Of a DNA stretch of 64,000 nt, positions 43,011 through 52,477 are shown in pieces. Position numbers and translations under genes: made by a program. The DNA is from JAMZMI01 sp964353015 (GTDB lineage: Bacteria > Bacteroidota > Bacteroidia > Cytophagales > Cyclobacteriaceae), in NCBI GenBank assembly GCA_964353015.1, contig CAYGUA010000027.1, forward strand, positions 1 to 64,000. The letters run 5' to 3'. Position 1 is the stretch's first letter. The number at the start of each line of letters is the position of its first letter. The notes beneath the pieces were generated by a model. The model was not told where the DNA came from. It was given only the letters and a program-made list of their open reading frames with translations, and did not search any database.

Positions 43011-44633
43011 ATGTCCAAAGCAAAATACATTTTCGTTACGGGTGGCGTAACTTCATCGCTCGGAAAAGGCATCATTTCAGCTTCATTAGGCAAACTTTTA
43101 CAGGCTCGCGGGTTTTCTGTGACCATTCAAAAATTTGATCCTTACATCAATATTGACCCAGGAACACTCAATCCTTATGAGCATGGGGAATGTTATGTTA
43201 CCGACGATGGGGCTGAAACTGATCTTGATTTGGGTCATTATGAGAGATTTTTAAATATCTCCACTTCTCAAAGTAATAATGTTACAACTGGTAGGATCTA
43301 CGATACCGTAATTCAGAAGGAGCGACAAGGTAAATTTCTGGGAAAAACAGTACAAGTAGTTCCTCATATTACTGATGAGATCAAAGACAACATCTACAAG
43401 TTAGGTGAGACAGGTAAATATGACATTGTAATCACAGAAATAGGTGGATGCGTTGGTGACATTGAGTCACTTCCTTTCATTGAAGCTGTGAGACAAGCAA
43501 GACTAGAGTTGGGCCCCACCAACTGCATTTCACTTCACCTTACTTTGGTGCCTTATTTGAAAGCTGCGGGTGAACTAAAAACCAAGCCAACTCAACATTC
43601 AGTAAAAGAACTTTTAGAAGCTGGAGTGCAGCCTGATATACTTGTATGCAGATCAGAGCACCATTTGGACCTAGATATTAGGAAAAAATTGGCCTTGTTT
43701 TGCAACGTACCTATCAATGCGGTAATTGAAGCAATGGATGCCGAATCCATATATGATGTGCCCATTTTGATGAGAAAGGAAAAATTAGACGAGCGCGTGT
43801 TGTCGAAGTTTAAACTTTCTCATAAAAAAGAACCCAATATTGAGCAGTGGAAAGAGTTTTTAGGTAGGCTTAAAAACCCAACCAGTGAAGTTAGAATTGG
43901 TCTGATTGGTAAATATGTTGAGCTAAAAGATTCATATAAATCAATCGCTGAATCATTCACACATGCAGGTGCGTATAACGAATGCAAAGTGAATCTTGAA
44001 TGGATTCATGCTGAAGATGTGACTGAAGAAAATAAAGAAAAGATCTTAGCTGGGCTTGATGGAATTCTCGTTGCACCTGGATTTGGAGCTAGAGGTATCG
44101 AAGGAAAAATAGCAACTGTTCGTTTTGCAAGGGAAAACAAAGTTCCATTTTTTGGCATATGTCTTGGTATGCAATGCGCTGTGATAGAGTTTGCTAGAAA
44201 TGTATTGGGTCACAAAAAAGCAAATAGCGCTGAAATGGATCCTAAAACCAAATACCCTGTAATCGACTTAATGGAAGATCAAAAATCCATTAAAAATATG
44301 GGCGGAACAATGCGACTTGGCGCCTATATCTGTCAACTAAAAAAAGGTACCAAAGCATATAATGTGTATGGGCAACCTAAAATTTCAGAACGACATAGAC
44401 ATAGATATGAATTCAACAGTCAGTTTCTGGAAGAATTTGAAAAGGCTGGAATGATTGCATCTGGAATTAATCCTGAAACCAACTTAGTAGAGATTATTGA
44501 ATTAGTTGATCATCCTTGGTTTGTTGGCTCTCAATTTCATCCAGAATTAAAATCGACAGTTATAAACCCACACCCTCTTTTTGTAAAATTTGTAAAAGCT
44601 GCAATGTTGAATCAAAGTAGCAAATCATTATAA
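43011..44633 (+). CDS. pyrG: CTP synthase
   Basis: This 540-residue enzyme makes CTP from UTP, ATP and glutamine. The N-terminal synthetase domain has GGVTSSLGKGI near residue 11, FDPYINIDPGT and a conserved EHGECYVTDDGAETDLDLGHYERF block. The C-terminal glutaminase has the nucleophile in FFGICLGMQCAV near 385 and His/Glu in QFHPELKS near 517. The ATG at 43011, giving MSKAKYIF, matches the family start; the frame is open 13 codons further but without merit. A TACCTTTG at 42967-42974 may be the -7 promoter element. Confidence 0.97.
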   Translation: MSKAKYIFVTGGVTSSLGKGIISASLGKLLQARGFSVTIQKFDPYINIDPGTLNPYEHGECYVTDDGAETDLDLGHYERFLNISTSQSNNVTTGRIYDTVIQKERQGKFLGKTVQVVPHITDEIKDNIYKLGETGKYDIVITEIGGCVGDIESLPFIEAVRQARLELGPTNCISLHLTLVPYLKAAGELKTKPTQHSVKELLEAGVQPDILVCRSEHHLDLDIRKKLALFCNVPINAVIEAMDAESIYDVPILMRKEKLDERVLSKFKLSHKKEPNIEQWKEFLGRLKNPTSEVRIGLIGKYVELKDSYKSIAESFTHAGAYNECKVNLEWIHAEDVTEENKEKILAGLDGILVAPGFGARGIEGKIATVRFARENKVPFFGICLGMQCAVIEFARNVLGHKKANSAEMDPKTKYPVIDLMEDQKSIKNMGGTMRLGAYICQLKKGTKAYNVYGQPKISERHRHRYEFNSQFLEEFEKAGMIASGINPETNLVEIIELVDHPWFVGSQFHPELKSTVINPHPLFVKFVKAAMLNQSSKSL

Positions 44634-44657
44634 GCATAAGAATATTAGAATACTACT

Positions 44658-46487
44658 ATGGATAGAAATCAGATCATAGGACTGGTAGTTATGTTGGTAT
44701 TTATTACCGTTTACTTTCAGTTTTTCGCCCCAGAACCACCGATCGAAGAACCTGCAAATACAGAACAACAGATTGCCTCCAATCAATCTATTGACATCAA
44801 TCAAGTCCAGGATGAGGTCACTGCATTATCAGATAGTGCCAAGTCACGATTGAATGAGATGAAATACGGCTTATTTTCAGGAAAAGCAGATGGTAATGAG
44901 AAAATAGTTAAAATAGAAACCGATGATCTCATCGTTCAATTTAGCACAAAAGGAGGCACAGTAAAAGAGGTTATTGTTAAGGGATTTAAGGATTTTAGAG
45001 GAAATCCACTGGTTCTTTTAGATGCAGAACATGCAGCTCAACATTTTTATGTTGGCCACTTATCGAAAAATATTGATTTATCATCTCTATATTTTGATAC
45101 CAACAGTCAGTCTTCAATTGTATCAGCCAAAGATTCAACATTAATTAGGTTCAATCTAGCACTTGCAGCAGGCCAGTCTATTACCTATGAGTATCAAATT
45201 CCTGGTTCTGGATATGAGATTGGTATGAAAGTAACTCAATCTGGAATGGCCAGCATCCTTGATAACAACATCACATTCAAGTGGGATCAGAAAATGAATC
45301 GTGTGGAGAAAGACTTTAAAGATGCACGAAACAGATCTACTGTTAAGTATAGGACGACTGAAGGTGATGTAGAAGAACTATCAGCTACATCTACAGAAAA
45401 AGAGGAGGAATCATTTGAAAATAAAACAACGTGGGTTTCTTTCAGACAGAAGTTCTTTACAGCAGCTATTATTTCGGATAATACCTTTGAATCTGGCAAG
45501 GTTTCATCGGTGATAGATTTTAACGATTCTACATCCGTGAAAGATGTTTCAATGGATTTGAAGTTATCCTACAGTGATTTTATTGCAAATAATACAAGCT
45601 TCAATTTCTATTACGGACCAAACAATTATGCTTACCTAAAAAATGTTACGGCAGATTTTGGTGAAAATGTTGAATTAGGCTGGAGCATACTTGCATGGAT
45701 CAACAAATTCGCCATCATTCCGATATTCCATTTTCTGGAAAAATACATCTCCAACTATGGAGTGATCATCATCATTATGGTATTCATTCTGAAATTAGTA
45801 CTTTCCCCATTGACCTATACCTCACACATGGGTATGGCCAAAATGAGAGTACTTAAACCAGAGCTTGATGAAATCAAAGCCAAACATGGAGATGATATGC
45901 AAAAAGCTCAGCAAGAGCAAATGGCGCTTTATCAAAAAGTTGGTATCAACCCACTGAGTGGTTGTATTCCAATGGTGCTTCAGATGCCTATTCTATTTGC
46001 AATGTTCTATTTCTTTCCAAATTCAATAGAGTTAAGACAAGAAAGCTTTTTATGGGCACATGATCTATCTACCTATGATAGCATTCTAAACCTGTCTTTC
46101 AACATCCCATTCTATGGTGATCACGTCAGTTTATTTACCCTTTTGATGACTGCTTCGACCATCCTATACACTTGGTCCAACAGTCAAATGACAGCATCGG
46201 TACAGGGTCCAATGAAAACGCTTCAATATGTAATGCCTATTATGTTCTTGTTCTTCTTGAACAGCTATTCTTCAGGACTTACTTTTTATTATTTCGTTTC
46301 CAACATTGTTTCATTCGGACAGATCGCTTTATTCAGAAAATTGATTGACGAGGATAAAATCAAAAACATTCTTGAAGAGAACAGGAAAAAGAATGTAAAC
46401 AAGACAAAGTCATCATTCCAACAACGACTGGAAGACGCCATGAAGGCACAAACTCAAAAACAGAAAAAACCAGGAAACAAAAAGTAA
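44658..46487 (+). CDS. yidC: Membrane protein insertase YidC
   Basis: This 609-residue Oxa1/YidC-family insertase has an N-terminal helix (IIGLVVMLVFITVYFQFF), a large periplasmic beta-domain (about residues 85-345) and five C-terminal helices starting near 350. These include LVLSPLTYTSHMGMAKMRVLKPELDEIKAKH and NPLSGCIPMVLQMPILFAMFYFF. It helps membrane proteins fold, with or without SecYEG. The basic tail (QKQKKPGNKK) can contact ribosomes. It sits between pyrG and parAB, an arrangement often near origins. Confidence 0.97.
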   Translation: MDRNQIIGLVVMLVFITVYFQFFAPEPPIEEPANTEQQIASNQSIDINQVQDEVTALSDSAKSRLNEMKYGLFSGKADGNEKIVKIETDDLIVQFSTKGGTVKEVIVKGFKDFRGNPLVLLDAEHAAQHFYVGHLSKNIDLSSLYFDTNSQSSIVSAKDSTLIRFNLALAAGQSITYEYQIPGSGYEIGMKVTQSGMASILDNNITFKWDQKMNRVEKDFKDARNRSTVKYRTTEGDVEELSATSTEKEEESFENKTTWVSFRQKFFTAAIISDNTFESGKVSSVIDFNDSTSVKDVSMDLKLSYSDFIANNTSFNFYYGPNNYAYLKNVTADFGENVELGWSILAWINKFAIIPIFHFLEKYISNYGVIIIIMVFILKLVLSPLTYTSHMGMAKMRVLKPELDEIKAKHGDDMQKAQQEQMALYQKVGINPLSGCIPMVLQMPILFAMFYFFPNSIELRQESFLWAHDLSTYDSILNLSFNIPFYGDHVSLFTLLMTASTILYTWSNSQMTASVQGPMKTLQYVMPIMFLFFLNSYSSGLTFYYFVSNIVSFGQIALFRKLIDEDKIKNILEENRKKNVNKTKSSFQQRLEDAMKAQTQKQKKPGNKK

Positions 46488-46545
46488 TCAACTACTTATT
46501 AACATTTCGATTGTTAATTAATTGATTACTAAACAAATACAATAA

Positions 46546-46575
46546 GACCCCTACTTAGGTAGGGGTTTTCTTTTG
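46546..46575 (+). terminator. Terminator after yidC
   Basis: ACCCCTAC pairs with GTAGGGGT around a TTAG loop and is followed by TTTCTTTT. It separates pyrG-yidC from the parAB operon. Confidence 0.85.
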
Positions 46576-46659
46576 CCTCTTAAATTTATCTTCAACTTAT
46601 GTTGAATATATTTGTGTCCTTTCCTTTACTGGAAAGGTCAACCATTTTCAAAATCTACT

Positions 46660-47436
46660 ATGGGTAAAATCATTGCAATAGCAAATCAAAAAGGAGGAGT
46701 TGGTAAAACTACCACAGCCATCAATCTGGCGGCAAGTTTAGCAGCTCTTGAACTCAAAACATTAATCGTGGATGCAGATCCTCAGGCAAATGCAACTTCT
46801 GGTGTTGGCAAAAATCCGAAAGAAGTTGAGTTCAGTATTTACGAATGCATGGTAGACAATGTGGATCCTGCAAAATGTATAGTAAGCACAGATATTAAAT
46901 ATCTTGATTTACTTCCTTCGCACATCGATTTAGTTGGTGCTGAAGTAGAAATGGTGAGCATCGCCAATCGTGAACAAAAAATGAAATTGGCTCTGGCTGA
47001 GATTAGTAAAAATTACGATTATGTAATCATAGATTGTTCTCCTTCTTTGGGACTTATTACAGTCAATGCGCTTACTGCCGCAGATTCCATCATTGTTCCT
47101 GTACAATGTGAATATTTCGCATTAGAAGGTCTTGGTAAGCTCCTTAATACTATAAAAATCATACAAAGCAGACTGAATCCTGATCTGGCTATTGAAGGTA
47201 TTCTACTTACCATGTACGATTTAAGATTGAATCTTTCAAATCAGGTTGTAAATGAGGTAAGGACACATTTTAAATCAATGGTTTTTAATACCCTTATACC
47301 TCGCAATATCAAATTGAGTGAATCTCCAAGTTTTGGAATACCGGCCATTTCTCATGATGCTGAAAGTAAAGGAGCCCTCTCCTACTTAAATTTGGCTAAG
47401 GAGATCATGGAAAGAAATCAAGTAGAAGCAGCATAA
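46660..47436 (+). CDS. parA: Chromosome-partitioning ATPase ParA (Soj)
   Basis: This 258-residue Walker-type ATPase moves ParB-bound origin DNA. It has the deviant Walker A KGGVGKTT (near residue 10, with the signature lysine), DADPQANAT near 40 and DCSPSLGLITVNAL near 120. Chromosomal members lack an N-terminal DNA-binding domain, and this one starts directly with MGKIIAIANQ. I chose the ATG at 46660; upstream in-frame codons give an unrelated stretch. A TATATTTG at 46605-46612 may be its promoter. It is followed after nine bases by parB. Confidence 0.96.
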   Translation: MGKIIAIANQKGGVGKTTTAINLAASLAALELKTLIVDADPQANATSGVGKNPKEVEFSIYECMVDNVDPAKCIVSTDIKYLDLLPSHIDLVGAEVEMVSIANREQKMKLALAEISKNYDYVIIDCSPSLGLITVNALTAADSIIVPVQCEYFALEGLGKLLNTIKIIQSRLNPDLAIEGILLTMYDLRLNLSNQVVNEVRTHFKSMVFNTLIPRNIKLSESPSFGIPAISHDAESKGALSYLNLAKEIMERNQVEAA

Positions 47437-47445
47437 TATATTCAA

Positions 47446-48336
47446 ATGGCCGAAAAGTGGAAAAAGAGATCGGGATTGGGTAGAGGATTAGGTGCCCTAC
47501 TTGAGGACAATGAAGAAAAAGAATTATTAAGTGGAGCCGGCGCTACAATAAGAGGTGCAATAAGTGAAATATCACTTGACCAAATTGAGGTAAATCCATT
47601 TCAACCACGAACAGATTTTAATCAAGAAGCACTTCAGGAATTAGCTGAATCCATTCGTGTGCAAGGTATCATCCAACCGATTACTGTAAGAGCATTAAGT
47701 GAAAATGAATTTCAGTTAATCTCTGGTGAAAGAAGATATCAGGCCTCTAAATTGGCTGGACTGGATAAAATTCCGGCATATATAAGAATAGCGGATGACC
47801 AGCAAATGCTGGAAATGGCGCTCATTGAGAATATCCAAAGGGAAAATCTTAATGCTATTGAAATTGCCCTGAGTTACCAGAGGCTATTGGCAGAATGTGA
47901 TCTAAAGCAAGAAGAACTTGGCGATCGTGTTGGGAAAAACAGGACAACTGTCAATAACTATCTTCGACTTCTCAAGCTACCCCCTGATATTCAAATCGCC
48001 TTGCGCGATGGCAAAATATCGATGGGACATGCCAGAGCGATCATCAATATTGAAAATATTGATTTACAACTTAACATCTTCAAGAAAATTTTGACTGAAG
48101 ATCTTTCAGTAAGAAAAGTTGAAGAGTTGGTAAGAGGAATTGGTGGCAAAAAGGAAGTAGAAACTAAAAAAACCACTTCAATTGATCCTGAAATTTTAAA
48201 GATTCAAACAAAATTGACTTCACATTTTGGAACTAAAATCTTAATAAAAGCAGACGATCAGAACAAGGGCGAGATTAAAATTCCGTTTGTTTCTTCAGAT
48301 GAACTCAACAGAATACTCGAGATACTTGCTATTTAA
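47446..48336 (+). CDS. parB: Chromosome-partitioning protein ParB (Spo0J)
   Basis: This 296-residue protein binds parS sites near the origin and spreads as a CTP-driven clamp. It has the N-terminal KKRSGLGRGLGALL start, the NPFQPR box near residue 50, the CTP-binding GERRYQASKLAG near 93, the ENIQRENLNAIE helix and the helix-turn-helix RVGKNRTTVNNYLRLLKLP near 165. A C-terminal dimerisation region follows. Its downstream neighbour overlaps its end. Confidence 0.96.
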   Translation: MAEKWKKRSGLGRGLGALLEDNEEKELLSGAGATIRGAISEISLDQIEVNPFQPRTDFNQEALQELAESIRVQGIIQPITVRALSENEFQLISGERRYQASKLAGLDKIPAYIRIADDQQMLEMALIENIQRENLNAIEIALSYQRLLAECDLKQEELGDRVGKNRTTVNNYLRLLKLPPDIQIALRDGKISMGHARAIINIENIDLQLNIFKKILTEDLSVRKVEELVRGIGGKKEVETKKTTSIDPEILKIQTKLTSHFGTKILIKADDQNKGEIKIPFVSSDELNRILEILAI

Positions 48337-48922
48337 TATCCGCAGATTGATTATTTGTGGTTTTGCGCTCCTTTCATTTGTGTGGAGCGCAAACGGGCAA
48401 ATGAATAAGACTGACTCAATTTTTCTGATGACTGATAATACAATTTATGAATTTCAGTCAGTGTCTGAACTTGACCCGAATAAAGCAGCATTTTTATCAG
48501 CTATTTTACCAGGATTGGGTCAAGCTTATAATAATCAATACTGGAAGATTCCTTTGATTTATGGCGGTGGGCTGATTTTCGCACATTACATCAACTATAA
48601 CAACCGCATTTATTATGAAATGCAAAACGCCCTTGTTGCTCAAACCGACCAAACATCTTTGACAGTAAACTTTTACAAGGATATCTTCGGAACCACAACT
48701 ACTCTGGAAAACAACAGAGATACATTTAGAAGAAACAGGGATTTTCTAATAATCCTGACATCAGCCTTCTATTTACTTAATGTGGCTGATGCTCATATTT
48801 CAGCTCATTTGAATGAATTCGAAGTAAATGAAAACCTTTCCATGTCAATATTCCCTTCCTTTCAATCAACTCCATTAATTTCGCGGGCAGCAGGATTTTC
48901 TGTTTCAATAAACTTCAGATAA
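48299..48922 (+). CDS. DUF5683 family protein
   Basis: This protein of about 200 residues has a signal-like N-terminus (IICGFALLSFVWSANG|Q) and a segment typical of DUF5683 (FLSAILPGLGQAYNNQYWKIP near residue 75 of the longer form) followed by membrane helices. Two starts compete: the ATG at 48299, overlapping parB by 38 bases, and the TTG at 48326, which puts the signal peptide at the very N-terminus and overlaps by 11 bases. I favour neither strongly. The parA-parB-DUF5683-dapB-lepB order is widespread in Bacteroidota. Its function is unknown. Confidence 0.85.
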   Translation: MNSTEYSRYLLFNIRRLIICGFALLSFVWSANGQMNKTDSIFLMTDNTIYEFQSVSELDPNKAAFLSAILPGLGQAYNNQYWKIPLIYGGGLIFAHYINYNNRIYYEMQNALVAQTDQTSLTVNFYKDIFGTTTTLENNRDTFRRNRDFLIILTSAFYLLNVADAHISAHLNEFEVNENLSMSIFPSFQSTPLISRAAGFSVSINFR

Positions 48923-49641
48923 TGAGAATTGCACTCATTGGATATGGTAAGATGGGAAAAGCCATCGAGGCACTGGCGCTAGAAGGTGGTCATGAGATTT
49001 CAAAAATTATCGATGCAGATAATGCTAATGAAATAACTCAAATCACAAAAGAGAATACTGATGTAGCCATTGAATTTTCACAGCCTTCTACGGCTTATCA
49101 AAACATCAATACATTAGTTGGTAACGGGGTAACCACTATTGCAGGTACCACTGGTTGGCTAGATAAATATGATGAAATTGCCGCACTCTGCATAAGCAAA
49201 GGAGGAACGTTTCTATATGCATCCAACTACAGCATTGGTGTTAATCTCTTTTTCGAATTAAATAAATGGTTGGCAGAAAAGATGGCCAACATTGGAAATT
49301 TTAAAATCGAAATGGAGGAAATACATCATACGGAAAAAAAAGATTCCCCAAGCGGAACAGCGATAACTTTAGCTGAAGGAATCATCGCGAAGAATCCAAA
49401 GATTGAAGGATGGATCAACGAAGCTTCTGAAGATGAATCAAATATTGGCATAATATCACTACGTGAACCAGGAGTTCCAGGTACGCATACAATAAACTAC
49501 TTCTCCCCTTTGGAAAGTATTGAAATCAAACACACGGCGCACGACAGAAAAGTTTTTGCAAATGGTGTAATAAAAGTGGCTGAATGGATCACTAACCAAT
49601 CAGGTGTATTAACTATGGAAGATTTTATAAAACAATCATAA
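48922..49641 (+). CDS. dapB: 4-hydroxy-tetrahydrodipicolinate reductase
   Basis: This 239-residue NAD(P)H-dependent enzyme of the diaminopimelate/lysine pathway has the N-terminal GYGKMGKAIE nucleotide loop (residues 7-16), GTTGW near 75 and the catalytic block EIHHTEKKDSPSGTA near 135, with the catalytic His and Lys. Its length is on the short side, as in Bacteroidota. It shares TAATG with the preceding stop, so translation is coupled to the DUF5683 gene. Confidence 0.95.
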   Translation: MRIALIGYGKMGKAIEALALEGGHEISKIIDADNANEITQITKENTDVAIEFSQPSTAYQNINTLVGNGVTTIAGTTGWLDKYDEIAALCISKGGTFLYASNYSIGVNLFFELNKWLAEKMANIGNFKIEMEEIHHTEKKDSPSGTAITLAEGIIAKNPKIEGWINEASEDESNIGIISLREPGVPGTHTINYFSPLESIEIKHTAHDRKVFANGVIKVAEWITNQSGVLTMEDFIKQS

Positions 49642-51117
49642 ATGTATTTCAACGATTTCAGTGTCACATTTACTGTGCTATTTCTTTTGGGATGGTATGT
49701 ATGTCAAGCAATAGCCTATTACAAGTTTTTTGAAAAAGCTGGAGAACAAGGCTGGATTGGCCTGGTGCCATTTTACAATTATTATGTTCACATGAAGATT
49801 ATTGGCAGACCAACATGGTGGGTGCTATTACTTTTTGTGCCTGTAGTCAATTTCTTTATTGCATTAACCATTCATCTTGACTTACTCAAATCATTTGGTC
49901 GATATTCTTATTTTGATCAGTCTGTGGGAGTGATATTCGCGCCTTTTTATATGGTATATATTGCTTTCTCAAACGCAGCATATCAGGGCAAAGCGACAGA
50001 AATGCCGAAAAGGAAAAGAACTGTTTCTCAGGAATGGTTTGAAGCCATTGTTTTCGCAGTATTCGCAGCTACTTTTATTAGATGGGTTTTTATGGAAGCC
50101 TATGTAATACCTACTCCATCGATGGAAAAGTCATTATTGGTAGGTGATTTCTTATTTGTAAGCAAAATCAATTACGGACCAAGAACTCCCAAAACACCAC
50201 TTCAGATTCCTTTAACTCATGCTAAGATTTGGGGTACCGAGTTACCATCCTATATTGAATCCATTCAGCTTCCTCAGCTAAGATTACCTTCTCTGAGTAA
50301 AGTTGAGCGCAATGATGTGGTAGTATTTAACTATCCGGCAAATGATTCATACAATCAAAGACCTGATGGCGGTTACCATCCTTTGGATCTTAAAACGCAT
50401 TATATTAAAAGATGTGTGGCAGTGGCTGGTGACACGATTGAAGTAAGAAAGGGTCAAGTTTATATCAATGGTGAACCAGGAGAAAATCCTGAATTGATGC
50501 AATACAATTATTTCATCAAAGCGAATCAAATAGTGAGTGATCACAATTGGAGAAAAATCATTGATAAATATGATATAGCAAGAGATCTGCGACCGATCAA
50601 ACTTCAAGGAGGAATTACTTCCTTTTTAGCAATGACGACATCTGAAGTTGCCAGCGAACTAGAAAAGCTTGATTTCATTGAAAGCGTAACAAAACAACTA
50701 CGAGATTCAGCTCAAGTGGAACAGGACATTTTCCCGAATTCACTGTATTACCCGTGGAATGCAGATAATTTCGGCCCATTAGAAATCCCATTCAGAGGAT
50801 TAACAATTCCAGTTGATGAATATTCAATGGCCAAATTCGGATCTACAATAGAAAATTATGAGGATTTGGATGACGTGAAAATCGAATTAGACAAATTGTT
50901 TATCGACGGTCAGGAAGTTTCATCCTATACATTTTCAAAAGATTATTACTTCATGATGGGTGATAACAGACACAACTCTGCCGATTCTCGCTATTGGGGA
51001 TTTGTACCAGAAGACTATGTCGTTGGTGAAGCTTCGTTTATTTGGATGTCACTTGACGAAACCAAACCTTTCTTGAGAAAAATCAGATGGGATAGGCTAT
51101 TTAAAGGAATAGATTAA
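49642..51117 (+). CDS. lepB: Signal peptidase I with N-terminal membrane extension
   Basis: This 491-residue protein is much longer than typical signal peptidases. Residues 1-115 form a DUF5684-like domain with three membrane helices. The peptidase follows, with nucleophile Ser160 (PTPSMEKSLLVGD), general-base Lys256 (HYIKRCVAVAGD) and the box MGDNRHNSADSRYWGFVPEDYVVG near 445. Between Lys256 and that box is an insertion of well over 100 residues. It removes signal peptides at the membrane. It begins one base after the dapB stop and ends the parAB operon. Confidence 0.94.
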   Translation: MYFNDFSVTFTVLFLLGWYVCQAIAYYKFFEKAGEQGWIGLVPFYNYYVHMKIIGRPTWWVLLLFVPVVNFFIALTIHLDLLKSFGRYSYFDQSVGVIFAPFYMVYIAFSNAAYQGKATEMPKRKRTVSQEWFEAIVFAVFAATFIRWVFMEAYVIPTPSMEKSLLVGDFLFVSKINYGPRTPKTPLQIPLTHAKIWGTELPSYIESIQLPQLRLPSLSKVERNDVVVFNYPANDSYNQRPDGGYHPLDLKTHYIKRCVAVAGDTIEVRKGQVYINGEPGENPELMQYNYFIKANQIVSDHNWRKIIDKYDIARDLRPIKLQGGITSFLAMTTSEVASELEKLDFIESVTKQLRDSAQVEQDIFPNSLYYPWNADNFGPLEIPFRGLTIPVDEYSMAKFGSTIENYEDLDDVKIELDKLFIDGQEVSSYTFSKDYYFMMGDNRHNSADSRYWGFVPEDYVVGEASFIWMSLDETKPFLRKIRWDRLFKGID

Positions 51118-51118
51118 T

Positions 51119-51277
51119 CTATTTCACATAAGCCACTATCATAAATAATAACATGAAGAAAACCGCCCCAGCGGCCATCAACACAAGCATTGATAAAAAT
51201 CCCTTCACTTTATTGGTACGCTCAGATTGCTGTTCGTAGATATTATAGTAATAATAATCATTCTTATCAATGTCCAT
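51119..51277 (-). CDS. Small single-TM protein
   Basis: This 52-residue ORF reads MDIDKNDYYYYNIYEQQSE, a short basic linker, then a clean membrane helix (LSMLVLMAAGAVFFMLLFMIVAY) and VK. A charged cytoplasmic N-terminus, one helix and a proper stop argue for a real protein rather than chance. It is 77 bases downstream of ung on the same strand and convergent with lepB, whose stop is one base away. No family is recognised. Confidence 0.6.
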   Translation of the reverse strand: MDIDKNDYYYYNIYEQQSERTNKVKGFLSMLVLMAAGAVFFMLLFMIVAYVK

Positions 51278-51354
51278 ATTTGAAAAAGCTAGAAGTGTAG
51301 AGTTCAGTTATATACCTCAAGATAAGTTAAGGTAACTCAGTTAAAAAAAACATC

Positions 51355-52017
51355 TCACCAATCGATCGTTTGTTTTCCTAATTGCTGAAGAAAAATGTTT
51401 GTCTTAGAAAATGGTTTACTCCCAAAAAATCCACGGTGAGCCGCAAATGGTGAAGGATGAGGACTGGAAATTATAAAATGACGATTGGTATCAATGACCT
51501 CACCTTTTTTCTGTGCATAAGCACCCCATAAGATAAATATCAATTTTTCTTTTTGATTAGATAATTCCTTTATAACCGCATCAGTAAACTGCTCCCAACC
51601 ATTGTTTTGATGGGAACCCGGCTGTTTGGCTTTCACAGTTAAAGTAGCATTTAATAACAACACTCCTTGCTTCGCCCATCTTTCCAAACTTCCATGAGGT
51701 GGTATCTCTTTACCCAAATCGTTTTTAAGCTCTTTGAATATATTCAAAAGCGAGGGAGGCATTGGTACACCCTCCGCCACAGAAAAGCACAAACCATTGG
51801 CCTGACCGTCTCCATGATAAGGATCCTGCCCTATCACCACAACCTTTACCTGATCTACAGGGCAAAAATCAAAAGCTCTGAAAATCTGACTGCCTGGCGG
51901 ATAAACTTTACCTGATTGATATTCTTGTTTAATGAATGCCACAAGTGACTGAAAATAGTCTTTCTTGAACTCCTGTTCCATCAAATATTTCCATGATGGT
52001 TCAATTTTTACATCCAT
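51355..52017 (-). CDS. ung: Uracil-DNA glycosylase
   Basis: This 220-residue family 1 enzyme removes uracil from DNA. It has the water-activating motif GQDPYHG with Asp65, NGLCFSV near 74 for the uracil pocket, LLLNATLTV near 115 and the leucine-loop HPSPFAAHRGFFG near 185. It is complete and of standard length. It is divergent from apaG, with only 71 bases between the starts, and is one of the few leftward genes in this half of the window. Confidence 0.96.
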   Translation of the reverse strand: MDVKIEPSWKYLMEQEFKKDYFQSLVAFIKQEYQSGKVYPPGSQIFRAFDFCPVDQVKVVVIGQDPYHGDGQANGLCFSVAEGVPMPPSLLNIFKELKNDLGKEIPPHGSLERWAKQGVLLLNATLTVKAKQPGSHQNNGWEQFTDAVIKELSNQKEKLIFILWGAYAQKKGEVIDTNRHFIISSPHPSPFAAHRGFFGSKPFSKTNIFLQQLGKQTIDW

Positions 52018-52088
52018 ATTTTGAAACTTTTTTTAAGATTGTTGGCAAAATAAGAAAAGACTTCTAAATTTCTTTCTTCAAATCAAAG

Positions 52089-52475
52089 ATGGTAGCAGAT
52101 ATAACAAAAGGAATCCGTGTTTCAGTAGAAACTGAATATCAGCAGGAGTATTCAAATCCTGCTCAGAAGCATTTTGTTTTCACGTACCAGATCACCATTG
52201 AAAACCTCAGTGACAAAACCATACAACTTCTATCAAGACATTGGGACATTGTAGATCTTACTTTCCCGAATAGAGAGATTGAAGGAGAAGGTGTAATTGG
52301 GAAACAGCCAATCATCGAACCAGGTCAGATGCATCAATATGTATCGGGTTGCAATCTGAAATCAGGTTTAGGTAAAATGTCTGGATATTATACAATGGAA
52401 AGAATGGTGGACGGTAAGCGCTTCTCAGTGAAAATCCCACAATTCGATATGGTAGTCCCATTCAAGCTAAATTAA
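52089..52475 (+). CDS. apaG: ApaG family protein
   Basis: This 128-residue single-domain immunoglobulin-like fold protein has YQITIENLSDKTIQLLSRHWDI near residue 30, GEGVIGKQPIIEPGQMHQYVSGC near 60 and a final MVVPFKL typical of ApaG. The family is small, soluble and of unclear biochemical role. It begins the short run apaG-methyltransferase, with two bases between them. Confidence 0.92.
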   Translation: MVADITKGIRVSVETEYQQEYSNPAQKHFVFTYQITIENLSDKTIQLLSRHWDIVDLTFPNREIEGEGVIGKQPIIEPGQMHQYVSGCNLKSGLGKMSGYYTMERMVDGKRFSVKIPQFDMVVPFKLN

Positions 52476-52477
52476 TC

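Noticed and set aside
46487..48336. parS site near parA-parB
   Set aside because: I looked for a GTTCCACGTGGAAC/GTTTCACGTGAAAC-like palindrome and saw none in or around these genes; the CACGTG at about 25259 is inside subunit II and lacks the flanking symmetry.
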